In this document: positions 1-8,924 of the stretch, piece after piece
How positions within the stretch are numbered: position 1 is the stretch's first letter
Layout of the letters: the number at the start of each line of letters is the position of its first letter
NCBI RefSeq assembly: GCF_022410515.1
Contig: NZ_JACSDI010000003.1
Coordinates: forward strand, 124,001 to 188,000
Length of the DNA stretch: 64,000 nucleotides
Origin: Shewanella cutis
Lineage (GTDB): Bacteria > Pseudomonadota > Gammaproteobacteria > Enterobacterales > Shewanellaceae
Direction: 5' to 3'
Notes under the pieces: model-generated
Database searches by the model: none
Told to the model about the DNA's origin: nothing
The model's input: the letters and a program-made list of their open reading frames with translations, nothing else
Position numbers and translations under genes: made by a program

Positions 1-75
1 AACAATACCTTTTTCTGCGAGGAAAATACTGACGCGTCTTGCGCTTGGCGTAGGGGCTAATTCGTATAACTTCAT
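1..75 (-). CDS. Glutathione S-transferase family protein (N-terminal end only)
   Basis: The window opens inside a minus-strand gene; only its first 25 codons are present, starting with the ATG at 75-73. They read MKLYELAPTPSARRVSIFLA followed by EKGIV. This is the first beta strand and helix of the thioredoxin-like fold of a glutathione S-transferase, where the TPSARR stretch sits at the usual glutathione-site turn. The gene is divergent from the TetR gene that starts at 231, so the 155-bp gap may be a shared control region. The subclass and substrate cannot be judged from this fragment. Confidence 0.6.
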   Translation of the reverse strand, partial: MKLYELAPTPSARRVSIFLAEKGIV

Positions 76-119
76 GGAATTTCCTTGTTCTGATGAGGAT
101 GTGCTGTCAAATAGTACTT

Positions 120-137
120 TAACGGAACGATCGGTTA
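120..137. promoter_or_regulatory. Possible TetR operator (imperfect palindrome)
   Basis: TAACGGAACGATCGGTTA is an 18-bp imperfect inverted repeat (14 of 18 positions symmetric) in the gap between the divergent GST and TetR genes. Placement and size suit an operator of the adjacent TetR protein controlling both genes. This is inference from symmetry only. Confidence 0.3.
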
Positions 138-230
138 GGATAAAATTTACGCCATATCTAAACGGTCAGTCAAGAATGTTTTTGTCCTAAGATATTTCGT
201 TTACCACTTGAATAACGTTAGGTTTCGTCC

Positions 231-842
231 ATGGCTCGTAGCTGTAACTTTGATAGACAAGAAAAGCTCATCCTCGCAATGGAACTCTTTTGGCAGAAGG
301 GGTTTGCCGAAACCTCGATTGCCGATCTGGTTGAGCATTTAGGTATTAATCGCTTTAGTTTGTATAACAGCTTTGGCGATAAACAGAGTTTGTATCGCGA
401 GTGCCTGCGGTTTTACCTCGACCATTTTTCCTTTGGAACACAGGAAAAATTGTTGCATCCGCAGGCTGGACTCGTAGACATACTGACTTATCTCGTGCGA
501 TTTGTGGCCTTACAGCGTGAGCAAAAATACGGCTGCTTTATGCAGAATGCGCTAATGGAAAAGTGTCTCGATGATGATTGTGTGCAGCAGGAATGCCAGC
601 GGAGGTTTGCACAATTGCAATCGACTTTTACTCAAGTATTAACGCACAGTCAATCGCAGGGCGAGTTAAGCTTATCGGTTCAGCCTGAGGCGTTAGCGGC
701 ATTTTTAGTGCTGCAATTACAAGGGATTAGAGTACTAGGTAAGGCGAAGGAATATGCCTTGTTGGATAATGCATTTGGGGTATTAAGCGAATATCTTAAG
801 AGTTTGGCATTAACACCACTTAAACCGATTGATGGAAAATAG
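231..842 (+). CDS. TetR/AcrR family transcriptional regulator
   Basis: A 203-residue protein with the layout of TetR repressors. An N-terminal three-helix DNA-binding domain (about residues 8-55) contains a helix-turn-helix of the form FAETSIADLVEHLGI followed by NRFSLYNSFGDKQSLY. A longer helical ligand-binding domain follows. The sequence resembles the group in which a YNSFGDK motif precedes an all-helical C-terminal half with several cysteines (CFMQNA, CLDDDC), which could sense an electrophile; that is inference. The start is the ATG at 231; an upstream TTAGG is a weak ribosome site. The divergent GST gene is the natural candidate target. Confidence 0.88.
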   Translation: MARSCNFDRQEKLILAMELFWQKGFAETSIADLVEHLGINRFSLYNSFGDKQSLYRECLRFYLDHFSFGTQEKLLHPQAGLVDILTYLVRFVALQREQKYGCFMQNALMEKCLDDDCVQQECQRRFAQLQSTFTQVLTHSQSQGELSLSVQPEALAAFLVLQLQGIRVLGKAKEYALLDNAFGVLSEYLKSLALTPLKPIDGK

Positions 843-866
843 CGCTTAAGCAAAACCGAAAAGCAT

Positions 867-890
867 GAGGCCAAGTGAATGCTTGGCCTC
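867..890 (-). terminator. Hairpin between convergent genes
   Basis: A 9-bp perfect stem (GAGGCCAAG at 867-875 with CTTGGCCTC at 882-890) with a 6-nt loop lies between the convergent TetR and DUF2461 genes. On the minus strand it is followed by a T-rich stretch (ATGCTTTTCGGTTTT), so it mainly suits termination of the minus-strand gene. Confidence 0.55.
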
Positions 891-927
891 GTTAACTGCA
901 AAACTTATATAAACACTTATACAAAAA

Positions 928-1635
928 CTAAAAGTCCAATTCGAGGGCAAAACACAAGTAAGCCATTAACTGGCTACAATGGGCGAATTGCTCGGCGCAG
1001 TAATGGACGGCATCCACTTGGCAGAGCCGCTCAAAGGGAATATTTTTTACCGCAATAAAGTCTTTGCGCTTGAGCTCGGCTAGCATGGGGTGGTGTTTAT
1101 CGAATCCCTTTGGCGGGCGAGTCAGGCTATCACCATCCATCATAAATCCATGATCTGTTAAGGTTTGCAGCGCCTTTTTGTAGCTATTGGGATTTTCATC
1201 AATACAAGTGCGAATAGCATTGAGCGCTTTCGATTCGGGGTGCCAAATACCCGCGGCAATAAAACAATCGTCTTCGGCGATGTGCAAATATAGCCCAGGC
1301 GCATGCACATCTTTCCCCTGAAAATGCCGAAACTGGATCCCCACATTGGTTTTGTAGGGCGTCTTGTCATTGCTAAAGCGACTATCGCGCTGCGGGCGCA
1401 TTAAGCTACCACCGACTTTTTTAGCTACCGCGGTTAGCCTTGGTGAAATCGCAATAATATGAGGCTGAATTTGCTCGATAAAACGCAGTGCGGGCGTTCT
1501 GACGTTATCTTCATATTCATCCTGATGGGCTTTAAACCAGTCGCGGGAATTATGTTGAGCCAGTTGTTTGAGAAACGCTAAGCTGGCGACTGTAAATGTC
1601 CCTTCAGTCTGGGGTTGAGCGGTAAGCTTCGTCAT
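928..1635 (-). CDS. DUF2461 family protein
   Basis: A 235-residue soluble protein of the DUF2461 (TIGR02453) family, recognised by the N-terminal SRDWFKAHQDEYE block, by MRPQRDSRFSNDKTPYKTNV in the first half, and by a GLYLHIAEDD block. Members are widespread in bacteria and some fungi, and no biochemical role is established. No signal peptide or membrane segment is visible. It starts with the ATG at 1635 and is transcribed away from the TonB-dependent receptor. It shares a terminator hairpin with the convergent TetR gene. Confidence 0.85.
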   Translation of the reverse strand: MTKLTAQPQTEGTFTVASLAFLKQLAQHNSRDWFKAHQDEYEDNVRTPALRFIEQIQPHIIAISPRLTAVAKKVGGSLMRPQRDSRFSNDKTPYKTNVGIQFRHFQGKDVHAPGLYLHIAEDDCFIAAGIWHPESKALNAIRTCIDENPNSYKKALQTLTDHGFMMDGDSLTRPPKGFDKHHPMLAELKRKDFIAVKNIPFERLCQVDAVHYCAEQFAHCSQLMAYLCFALELDF

Positions 1636-1772
1636 ATTACTAAAACCTTTGATGTACTTGAAAGCAGACCGTTTGATCGCCTTCGCAGCCGCAAGTGTAC
1701 GTTCTTAAGGCTGGATTCTTATAGTTTTTATCAGACTTTTCAATCTGTTTATGATTTACATGTAAAGCTATG

Positions 1773-1810
1773 TGAGAATTATTCTCATCTTTGTCTTTGA
1801 TGCCTATAAT
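1773..1810 (+). promoter_or_regulatory. Fur box overlapping the receptor promoter
   Basis: TGAGAATTATTCTCA at 1773-1787 is a perfect 7-1-7 inverted repeat and differs from the Fur core TGATAATNATTATCA only by one symmetric substitution in each arm. A perfect -10 hexamer TATAAT lies at 1805-1810. Seventeen bases upstream of it is TTCTCA (1782-1787), a 4/6 match to the -35 box that falls within the Fur palindrome. Iron-loaded Fur bound here would block RNA polymerase, fitting the TonB-dependent receptor that starts at 1849. Confidence 0.75.
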
Positions 1811-1848
1811 GCCGCCCTATTTTTTACATTTTGTATCAGGGGGCGAGG

Positions 1849-4062
1849 ATGGGATATCAACCTAAGATAGGGATATCTAAAACAATGATTGGGTGTTTAG
1901 GCTTATGTGCGTTACCTGCCTTGCCACTTAATGCCAAAGAAGTATTAGGTGCGCCTAAAGTTGAGCCAATTGAGATCTTAACGGTCCATGGTCAGCAATA
2001 TCGTCGGGCGACAACCATGACTAAGCCGGGAGAAGCGATCATCTCGATGGAGCAAATTGAAGAGATGCAAGCGACCACATTTGCCGAGGTCATTGATGAT
2101 ATGGCGGGAGCCCATATTGATGGTGGCACTCGCAGCGGTGGCGAGCGTATCAATGTGTGGGGATTTGGTGAAACCGAAGATTTTAACGTTTATGTGGATA
2201 ATGCCCCCGTGGGGTTTGAGCAATATCGTTATGGGTCGTTTTTCTTAGATCCGGATTTAATTAAACGGGTAGAAGTGATTAAAGGCGCCCACGATGTGCG
2301 CTCTGGCAACGGTGGTTTTGGTGGCGCTATGTATGTTGTCACTAAATCGGCGGATGATTTTTTAAAATATGACCAAAGTGTTGGTGCTAGGGTTAAAGCC
2401 AGTTACGCCAGTAATAACGACGCCCAAAGCTATACGGGAACGGTTTATGGACGAGCTAATCAACAACTTTCTGGCTTATTGCATTTTACCCGTCGCGATG
2501 CGCAGGATGTGACGCTCGCCAATGGCGAAGCATTCGAATACTCAGGTTATGAGCAAAATAATTACCTAGGTAAAGTTGATTATGAGCAGGGCGATCATCA
2601 ACTTATGCTAAGCGTGACCCATTATTTGGATGAAGGTCGTAAGCCTTGGGCCAATCGTCGTGGACCCATGCCCGCGATTTCTGACTTTAATATTCGTAAA
2701 TACGGCTCTTATGAACAGGCACTTTATGCCACAACGGCCTACAACACCTATGAAGACAATACTTGGTCGGCAAATTACCGTTACTCGCCCAGCAATCCGT
2801 TGATTGATACACAAATTGTAGTGTCCCATTCTGCCAATGCGCGGCATTGGATTCGCCCGCCGATTGCTTGGGAGAAAATGACGGTATCGGTGGGCAATTT
2901 CGGCCATGAATCTTGGTTGGATTACAAACGTGATTATATCGACATCAATAACTTAAGTGTTGTTGGTGCCCATGAAATTACCGCGGGATTGCAGTTTCGG
3001 AGTCTCGATAGGACTTCATTAGTCTTTAATAAAAGCTATGAGAAGAATCCTGAGAAAAACTTCGGCTGGTATACCCCTTATTATCAGCCTGAGGGACGTC
3101 AAGATACCTATGCGGCGTATCTGCGAGATGCAATAAGCCTAACAGATGAACTGACCATAACCCCTTCATTACGATATGATTTTATCTACAGTGTTGGTAA
3201 GCCTAATATTGCTCCCGACTATAATGATATTACTGCAGGGCATGATTATAGTTCGACTCACCACTCAGGCTTTTCACCAAGATTGGGCGTGGATTACCAA
3301 TTAACACCTAATACCCGAGTGAATTTTGATTACGCCTACAGTTTACAGGCGCCTGTTGTCGATGAAATTTATGCGGTGCAATATGCCAAGGCCAGCATTA
3401 CGGCCACGAGCCGCGATATCGAGGTTGAGCGTTTACATGCCTTTAAATTGGGTTTGATGAACCAGCAAACCGATCTTTTTGCCGATCAAGATGCGCTTTC
3501 AACCCAAATCACCGTATATGCTAACCTTGGACGCGATGATATTGCCCAGCGCCGTGGGGCGAAGTCCGATCCTAATCAAGCCATCCAAAGCGGCTATACC
3601 AATCTTGATGGTTATGATATCTACGGTGCCGATCTGGAGTCTCAATACCGTTATCAAGGCTTTTTCAGTGACTTAGCTGTATCTTGGTTACAGGGCGAGC
3701 ATCGTGGATCACTCAAAGATAGCCAAGGTGAGGATGAATACCTTGCCAACATTGCGCCGCTGGATATTCGCCTGCGGGTGGGTATGTATATTACGGATGA
3801 CATTTCAGTCGCTTGGCAGGGAACTTGGTATGATGCACAGGATAATGTGCCTGAAGGCGATATTTTTAATGCAGAATCCCCAAGTGAGAATTACTTTCTA
3901 CAAAATATATACCTAGCCTATGAACCCCTCGATAGTTTAAAAGGGCTGAGTGTACGTTTAATGGCAAAAAATCTCACAAATCAGCAGGTGACGCCGTTTT
4001 TATCGGACGGTATTCCCGCCGCTGGGCGTGATGTGAGACTTAGCTTAGCCTATGAGTTTTAA
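1849..4062 (+). CDS. TonB-dependent outer-membrane receptor, probably heme/hemoprotein type
   Basis: The ATG at 1849 is preferred over the in-frame TTG at 1831 because it follows a purine-rich AGGGGGCGAGG; this gives 737 residues. A signal peptide ends near LPLNA. The plug domain (about residues 45-165) includes INVWGFGETEDFNVYVDNAP and KGAHDVRSGNGGFGGAMYV. A 22-strand-type barrel follows, and the protein ends in LSLAYEF with the terminal Phe expected for Bam recognition. The barrel pattern resembles bacterial heme/hemoglobin receptors, but the usual FRAP and NPDL motifs are changed (SLQAP in SLQAPVVDEIY, and no clear NPDL), so the exact ligand is uncertain. The Fur box in its promoter supports an iron-related role. 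No TonB or heme-transport genes are adjacent. Confidence 0.85.
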   Translation: MGYQPKIGISKTMIGCLGLCALPALPLNAKEVLGAPKVEPIEILTVHGQQYRRATTMTKPGEAIISMEQIEEMQATTFAEVIDDMAGAHIDGGTRSGGERINVWGFGETEDFNVYVDNAPVGFEQYRYGSFFLDPDLIKRVEVIKGAHDVRSGNGGFGGAMYVVTKSADDFLKYDQSVGARVKASYASNNDAQSYTGTVYGRANQQLSGLLHFTRRDAQDVTLANGEAFEYSGYEQNNYLGKVDYEQGDHQLMLSVTHYLDEGRKPWANRRGPMPAISDFNIRKYGSYEQALYATTAYNTYEDNTWSANYRYSPSNPLIDTQIVVSHSANARHWIRPPIAWEKMTVSVGNFGHESWLDYKRDYIDINNLSVVGAHEITAGLQFRSLDRTSLVFNKSYEKNPEKNFGWYTPYYQPEGRQDTYAAYLRDAISLTDELTITPSLRYDFIYSVGKPNIAPDYNDITAGHDYSSTHHSGFSPRLGVDYQLTPNTRVNFDYAYSLQAPVVDEIYAVQYAKASITATSRDIEVERLHAFKLGLMNQQTDLFADQDALSTQITVYANLGRDDIAQRRGAKSDPNQAIQSGYTNLDGYDIYGADLESQYRYQGFFSDLAVSWLQGEHRGSLKDSQGEDEYLANIAPLDIRLRVGMYITDDISVAWQGTWYDAQDNVPEGDIFNAESPSENYFLQNIYLAYEPLDSLKGLSVRLMAKNLTNQQVTPFLSDGIPAAGRDVRLSLAYEF

Positions 4063-4195
4063 AGATAAAATGTAGTGCTGGTGGGATAGTCAATAGATAA
4101 CGCATATTAAAAATAGGGTTATCTTGCCTTCCCCCCTGCCGTGAAAAGCCAATTTATGGCATAATCCGCGTTTTATTACGCATGTAGACAGAAAA

Positions 4196-4759
4196 ATGAC
4201 TGAAAATGAATTGCTAACTCGCTGTGGCGGCAAATGTGAACTCTGTGGAAGCGATGTTGAACTCGCTATTTATGACTTACCAGCTTCCGATGGTCATGAA
4301 AACGAGATCATGATTTGTGAAAATTGCAGCAGCCAAATCGCCGCACCGGATACGATGGACATGAACCACTGGCGTTGTTTGAACGACAGCATGTGGAGCC
4401 AAGTCCCTGCGGTTCAAGTGATGTCATACCGCATGCTAAAACGCTTAAGTGGTGAAAGCTGGGCGCAGGATCTGCTGGATATGTTGTATCTGGAAGATGA
4501 TTTACGCGCTTGGGGCGACGCAGAAGCCGCTGCCGCCAGCGATGATACGCCACCGACTTTAGACAGCAACGGTGCCGTGCTTAACGCGGGTGATACTGTG
4601 GTAATTATTAAAGATCTCAACGTAAAAGGTACCAGCTTTGTGGCCAAGCGTGGCACTGCGGTACGTAATATTGCGCTGACCAATAATCCAGAGCATATTG
4701 AAGGCCGCGTCAATGGTACTCGCATTGTGATCCTGACGTGCTTTGTTAAAAAGTCTTAA
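4196..4759 (+). CDS. PhnA-domain zinc-ribbon protein
   Basis: A 187-residue protein with an N-terminal zinc ribbon (CGGKCELCGSD near residues 10-20 and CENCSS near 41-46) and a C-terminal PhnA domain (about 125-187, beginning GDTVVIIKDLNVKG and ending RIVILTCFVKKS). PhnA/YjdM proteins were once linked to alkylphosphonate use by gene neighbourhood, but no phn genes are near and the true function is unclear. It is longer than E. coli YjdM because of an acidic, Ala-rich linker around residues 98-120. It forms a single-gene unit with an intrinsic terminator directly downstream. Confidence 0.8.
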   Translation: MTENELLTRCGGKCELCGSDVELAIYDLPASDGHENEIMICENCSSQIAAPDTMDMNHWRCLNDSMWSQVPAVQVMSYRMLKRLSGESWAQDLLDMLYLEDDLRAWGDAEAAAASDDTPPTLDSNGAVLNAGDTVVIIKDLNVKGTSFVAKRGTAVRNIALTNNPEHIEGRVNGTRIVILTCFVKKS

Positions 4760-4787
4760 ACGACAATCTGTTAGCCCGTCATCTAAG

Positions 4788-4820
4788 CCGCCCAATTTGT
4801 TATAGATTGGGCGGTTTTTT
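4788..4820 (+). terminator. Rho-independent terminator of the PhnA-domain gene
   Basis: A 9-bp stem (CCGCCCAAT at 4788-4796 with ATTGGGCGG at 4806-4814) is followed by six T residues at 4815-4820. Confidence 0.9.
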
Positions 4821-4923
4821 ATGCAGAATTGAATCTTGTCTGCCCACTAAAAGCATATACAAATCGTTAAAATAGGCGATAAAATGGTTAGCATGTAAAG
4901 AATCTTTATATAGAGATAACACC

Positions 4924-5463
4924 ATGGCTGAAATACCACAATCACTCGACGCAAAGCAGAGATTCACTTCGCCAGAAGATGGATTAGATAAAATCATTGG
5001 CCAGTGGCAGACTCAGGGTGTTACGGATGATCTTGTCCCTATGGCAGTTTTAGGTCGCATCGCGCGGCTGACAAAATATGTGGAAAACGCCATTGCGGTA
5101 TGCCATGGCGAATTTGGTTTAGGTCAGGGAGAGTTTGATGTGCTCGCGACACTCAGGCGCTCTGGTGAGCCTTTCACACTATCACCCTCGCAGCTGTATC
5201 AAAGTATGATGTTAAGTTCTGGCGCCATGACTAGCCGCTTAGACCGGCTTGAAAATAAAGGGTTAATTGCCCGTGAACACAGTAAGGAAGACCGCCGCGC
5301 TGTGCATGTGTCCTTAACAACCGAAGGTAAAGTACTGATCGATGCAGCGTTACCCAAACATCTGCAATGTCAACATGCGTTATTGGCGGGGGTGCCAAGT
5401 GCCGAGCGCACGGCATTGCAGCAGATTCTAAAACATTGGTTAACCCAGTTTGAAGGGGAATAA
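4924..5463 (+). CDS. MarR family transcriptional regulator
   Basis: A 179-residue winged-helix repressor. The hallmark wing region LDRLENKGLIAREHSKEDRR sits at about residues 101-120 and is followed by VHVSLTTEGKVLI. Helices on either side would form the dimer interface. An N-terminal extension of roughly 40 residues precedes the MarR fold. The next gene starts only about 70 bp downstream in the same direction, so the two may be co-transcribed. The ligand and regulon cannot be read from the sequence. Confidence 0.88.
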   Translation: MAEIPQSLDAKQRFTSPEDGLDKIIGQWQTQGVTDDLVPMAVLGRIARLTKYVENAIAVCHGEFGLGQGEFDVLATLRRSGEPFTLSPSQLYQSMMLSSGAMTSRLDRLENKGLIAREHSKEDRRAVHVSLTTEGKVLIDAALPKHLQCQHALLAGVPSAERTALQQILKHWLTQFEGE

Positions 5464-5532
5464 CCGTTTAAGCGTGTCATGCCTTGATGTTTGAGTTATC
5501 ACACAAGGCGCAATGTGTATCAGGGAGTGACT

Positions 5533-6546
5533 ATGGTTAAAAGACGCGAAGCATTTGAGATTGAAGGCAAGCGAGTGATTGCAGGCTCGCAAATGGGGAT
5601 TAAGTTACCTGCAGCCAAGCTCTATACCGATACCCAGCTTGATATTCATGTCGAAGTGTTTCATGGCGTAAAACCCGGCCCAACGCTTCTGGTTTGCGCT
5701 GCCATTCATGGTGATGAATTAAATGGCATTGAGATCTGTAGGCGTTTACTGGGACGGGTTAATCCTAAAAATCTGGTCGGTACCTTGATTGTTGTGCCGA
5801 TTGTGAATGTGTTTGGTTTTATTCAACAATCCCGATATTTGCCCGATAGGCGCGATCTCAACCGTTGCTTCCCTGGTTCGAGTAAAGGTGCATTAGCGAG
5901 CCGTTTAGCCAACCTTTTTGCGACCCAATTACTGGTTCATGCAACCCATGTGATTGATTTACACACGGGCGCCATTCATCGAGATAACTTGCCGCAAATT
6001 CGCTGTGATACTAATGATGAGACTATGCTCGCCATGGCGAATGCCTTTGGTGCGCCGCTTATCATGCATTCCAAGGCGCGTAGCGTGTCGATGCGTGGCT
6101 ATGCTAACCAGCAGGGCATTCCTTGTATTTTGTATGAGGCGGGCGAGGCGCTGCGCTTTAGTGAGCTTGCAATTAAGTCGGGTCTTAAGGGCGTGCTCAA
6201 TGTGATGCGTAGTCTTGGTATGCTTAAGGGGCGTGTCAGTAATAAAATTGCCAGTGTGAGTGCGATACGCAGCTATTGGATCCGCAGTGAGTCCGATGGC
6301 TTAGTCAATATGAAGCTCAAACTTGGTCAGCGGGTCAATAAGGGTTATATCATCGCCCATATTGTCAGTCCGCATGGGGGCGACAGTGTGGCCATTCGTG
6401 CGCCAACGGATGGTATTATCATCGGGATCAGCAATATACCTGTGACGAATGAAGGCGAGGGCATGTTCCATATTGCACAGTTTGAAGGCGACGAGATTGA
6501 AATCGCTAATGAGCAACTCGATGAGTTTTTAATGGAATATGCTTAG
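5533..6546 (+). CDS. Succinylglutamate desuccinylase/aspartoacylase-family zinc hydrolase
   Basis: A 337-residue member of the AstE/AspA (M14-like) family. The zinc site is visible as AAIHGDELNGIEICRRLL (His and Glu ligands, about residues 57-74) and the later VIDLHTGA (His ligand, near 141-148). FPGSSKG in between contributes to the substrate pocket. The C-terminal third looks like the beta-rich domain seen in this family. The ATG at 5533 is chosen because AGGGAG lies five bases upstream; a TTG at 5491 has no such site. The substrate is unknown: it could be an acyl-amino acid or other amide. It follows the MarR gene and may form an operon with it. Confidence 0.8.
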   Translation: MVKRREAFEIEGKRVIAGSQMGIKLPAAKLYTDTQLDIHVEVFHGVKPGPTLLVCAAIHGDELNGIEICRRLLGRVNPKNLVGTLIVVPIVNVFGFIQQSRYLPDRRDLNRCFPGSSKGALASRLANLFATQLLVHATHVIDLHTGAIHRDNLPQIRCDTNDETMLAMANAFGAPLIMHSKARSVSMRGYANQQGIPCILYEAGEALRFSELAIKSGLKGVLNVMRSLGMLKGRVSNKIASVSAIRSYWIRSESDGLVNMKLKLGQRVNKGYIIAHIVSPHGGDSVAIRAPTDGIIIGISNIPVTNEGEGMFHIAQFEGDEIEIANEQLDEFLMEYA

Positions 6547-6578
6547 TCTGTTATTCTCTCATTTTTGTTATTTTGTTG

Positions 6579-6701
6579 ATGTTTAAGAAAAAAGTGGCCA
6601 TTAGATTGCTGGTGGCCGTTGTTGTCCTGTTTATATCGATTTGTGCCGCAGCATTATTAATACTTCCACGCAAGTCTCATTTGCTCATCACTAAAGTGTA
6701 A
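6579..6701 (+). CDS. Possible small single-pass membrane protein (40 aa)
   Basis: A short open frame from the ATG at 6579 encodes 40 residues. The start is basic (MFKKKVAIR), a hydrophobic stretch follows ([20 protein letters not shown]), and a basic tail ([11 protein letters not shown]) closes it. This is the pattern of a bacterial single-span small membrane protein. It lies just after the zinc hydrolase and overlaps the 3' end of the convergent chemotaxis gene by 11 bp. No clear ribosome site is visible, so it may be chance or a remnant. Confidence 0.25.
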   Translation: MFKKKVAIRLLVAVVVLFISICAAALLILPRKSHLLITKV

Positions 6702-8718
6702 AGCGTTCGACAGAGCGGGTGAGCGAGTGGGCTAATTGAGTCACTTGGTCACTGCGTTTTGCCATATCCATAGCCTCATGGGCATTTTGATCTGCCGCGA
6801 GGGCGACCTCTCCCATACTGGATTCAATATGTCTGCTGTAATCGAGTTGTTCATGGGCCGCTTGGGTTATTTGTAAACTCATCTCATTAATTGCACTGAA
6901 TGTGGCTTCAATTTGAGCGATCGCATGGTGGAGTGTTTTACTTTGCTCCACACAGTCGTTGGCTTGTTTTTGCCCAGAGCTTATGGCCGTCGAGGCCGTA
7001 GTGGTTTCCTGTTGTAAGGCTAAGATCATCTTTTGGATTTCGGCGGTTGAGGCTTGTGTCCTTGAGGCGAGTGAACGCACTTCATCGGCAACAACAGCAA
7101 ACCCCCTGCCATGTTCACCTGCCCTTGCAGCTTCGATGGCGGCATTGAGGGCGAGTAGGTTAGTTTGCTCCGCAATGCTACTGATGGTGGTGAGAATCCC
7201 GCCAATATTGTGGCTGTGTGCACTCAGGCGCGACATGATAGCAACAGATTCACTCAACTCAGTGCTTAACTCGGCAATTTGGGCCTGATTATTGGCGGCA
7301 ATAAGCTGTGCTTGCTGACTATGTCGCGACGCTTGGGTGATTTGTGTTGCCGAACTACTTGCTTGTTCCGCAACGAGGTTAGAGCTAGTAAACATTTGTT
7401 CTGTTAAGGCTTTCGTGCCATTAATTCGCTCAATTTGTGCCGATGCTGCATTAGCGATGCTTTGGCCTTGCTGATGCGTTTGTGTCGCGGAATTATCTAA
7501 TGAGTGAGCGTCATTACTGATGTGGGTTAACAGTTTTGCCAGATCATCACATAGGGTATTCATGTTATCGATAAGTTTACCAAATTCATCATTGTGACGT
7601 TTTGGAATGCGTTTCGATAAATCTCCCCGTGCAATATTTGCAAGGGCACTATTAGCAAGAGACAGCGGTGTGAGCATGGCTCTGAGGGTGAAAAATGAAA
7701 TAAAGCTCACCATCAATACAAATATTACCGTGAGGGCTATCGCTAATGTTTGCCCCTGTTGAATATCACTATTAGCAATATTTTGTAGTTGGCTAAAACG
7801 TCGGTCGGCTAAGGTCACTAATTTATCCAGTGCAAGAGTATTGGCATTAAACTCCTGTTCGGCATTTTTAAAGTGCAGCTCTGCCTGTGTGTGGGTGTCA
7901 ACTACTTGTTGCTGGGCTTGGTAAAGTTCGCCAGGGCTTGAAACTAACCGATTGAGGATCGACGCTTGTTGCTCAAAAGTTTGCAGTAATCCTAACGTGT
8001 CTATCCCACTTGACTGTTGTTTAAGAAAGGAAAAATTGGTATTTAAATTCCCCAGTAAAATCGCAACGTCCTGCTTATGGGAGTTGACCGTATTTACGTC
8101 CAGAGCATGGGTCAGTTCTGACAGGGTATTTGTTAGCGTGTAAAGCATATCGTCAATGCGTGTCCCCGTTCCGATAATCTCCTCAAGTAGGGCAGGGTTA
8201 TCAGGTAGTGAGATTGTCTCCAAATCAATCATGGCATTACTGGCTTGGGTTTTAGCCTCAATAAATTGATTTAAAAGTGTTTGGTAATGCTGTTTTGCCT
8301 GTTCATTGGCAAGCTTAGCGTTAAACATGGCCTGGGTTTGTTGCTGATAAGCTTGGTAGTGTTTTTGTGCATCATTAAGGGATGATTGCATTTGTGACTG
8401 GTCGCTAACGCGTTGCTTTAGCTCGTTTTCAATGTTCTGATATTTTTGCTCTAGGGCATTAAATCCCTGTTGGCTGTGCGTTAATTCGGCAGAGCTAGTT
8501 TGGCTATGGGCTAATGTCGCAAGGCGTGACATTTTGACTAATACCAGTTGTAAACTATCGCTTTGTTTTTGTACGGGGACAGCGAGGGTTTCAATATTGC
8601 TATAGCTGATTTGTACTTGGTGGAGTGAGTAGTAGAAAAAACTGTTTCCAGCCAACAGTAGAATGCCAATTGCACTGAAACTTAACAGCATTTTTTGCTT
8701 GATACTGAGTGTTAACAT
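6691..8718 (-). CDS. Methyl-accepting chemotaxis protein
   Basis: A membrane chemoreceptor that would signal to CheA/CheW. With the ATG at 8718 it has 675 residues; a longer frame begins at 8769 but lacks a ribosome site. TM1 is at about residues 9-30. A large, helical, Gln-rich periplasmic domain (about 31-320) has no recognisable PAS or Cache signature. TM2 is at about 322-345 and a HAMP domain at about 345-400. The cytoplasmic signalling hairpin has the conserved tip [20 protein letters not shown] running into [12 protein letters not shown] around residues 515-550. It stands alone, convergent with the zinc-hydrolase gene. The ligand is unknown. Confidence 0.93.
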   Translation of the reverse strand: MLTLSIKQKMLLSFSAIGILLLAGNSFFYYSLHQVQISYSNIETLAVPVQKQSDSLQLVLVKMSRLATLAHSQTSSAELTHSQQGFNALEQKYQNIENELKQRVSDQSQMQSSLNDAQKHYQAYQQQTQAMFNAKLANEQAKQHYQTLLNQFIEAKTQASNAMIDLETISLPDNPALLEEIIGTGTRIDDMLYTLTNTLSELTHALDVNTVNSHKQDVAILLGNLNTNFSFLKQQSSGIDTLGLLQTFEQQASILNRLVSSPGELYQAQQQVVDTHTQAELHFKNAEQEFNANTLALDKLVTLADRRFSQLQNIANSDIQQGQTLAIALTVIFVLMVSFISFFTLRAMLTPLSLANSALANIARGDLSKRIPKRHNDEFGKLIDNMNTLCDDLAKLLTHISNDAHSLDNSATQTHQQGQSIANAASAQIERINGTKALTEQMFTSSNLVAEQASSSATQITQASRHSQQAQLIAANNQAQIAELSTELSESVAIMSRLSAHSHNIGGILTTISSIAEQTNLLALNAAIEAARAGEHGRGFAVVADEVRSLASRTQASTAEIQKMILALQQETTTASTAISSGQKQANDCVEQSKTLHHAIAQIEATFSAINEMSLQITQAAHEQLDYSRHIESSMGEVALAADQNAHEAMDMAKRSDQVTQLAHSLTRSVERFTL

Positions 8719-8924
8719 TGAGTCATCGACCTTTTCGTCTATGATGTCAGCCAAATCAGGCTGTAACATCGAGTGGACAAGGGAAGAATACGCCGGATCA
8801 CAAGTATTAGTTGCTTGTTTTTATTGGAGTATAAAAATAAGTGTAGCAGAGAGTTGCCAGAGTAAAGCCGTAACGAAGAAGGCTTGGATAATTATGTTGC
8901 CCGCTGATGTTTAAAGGAGTGTTA

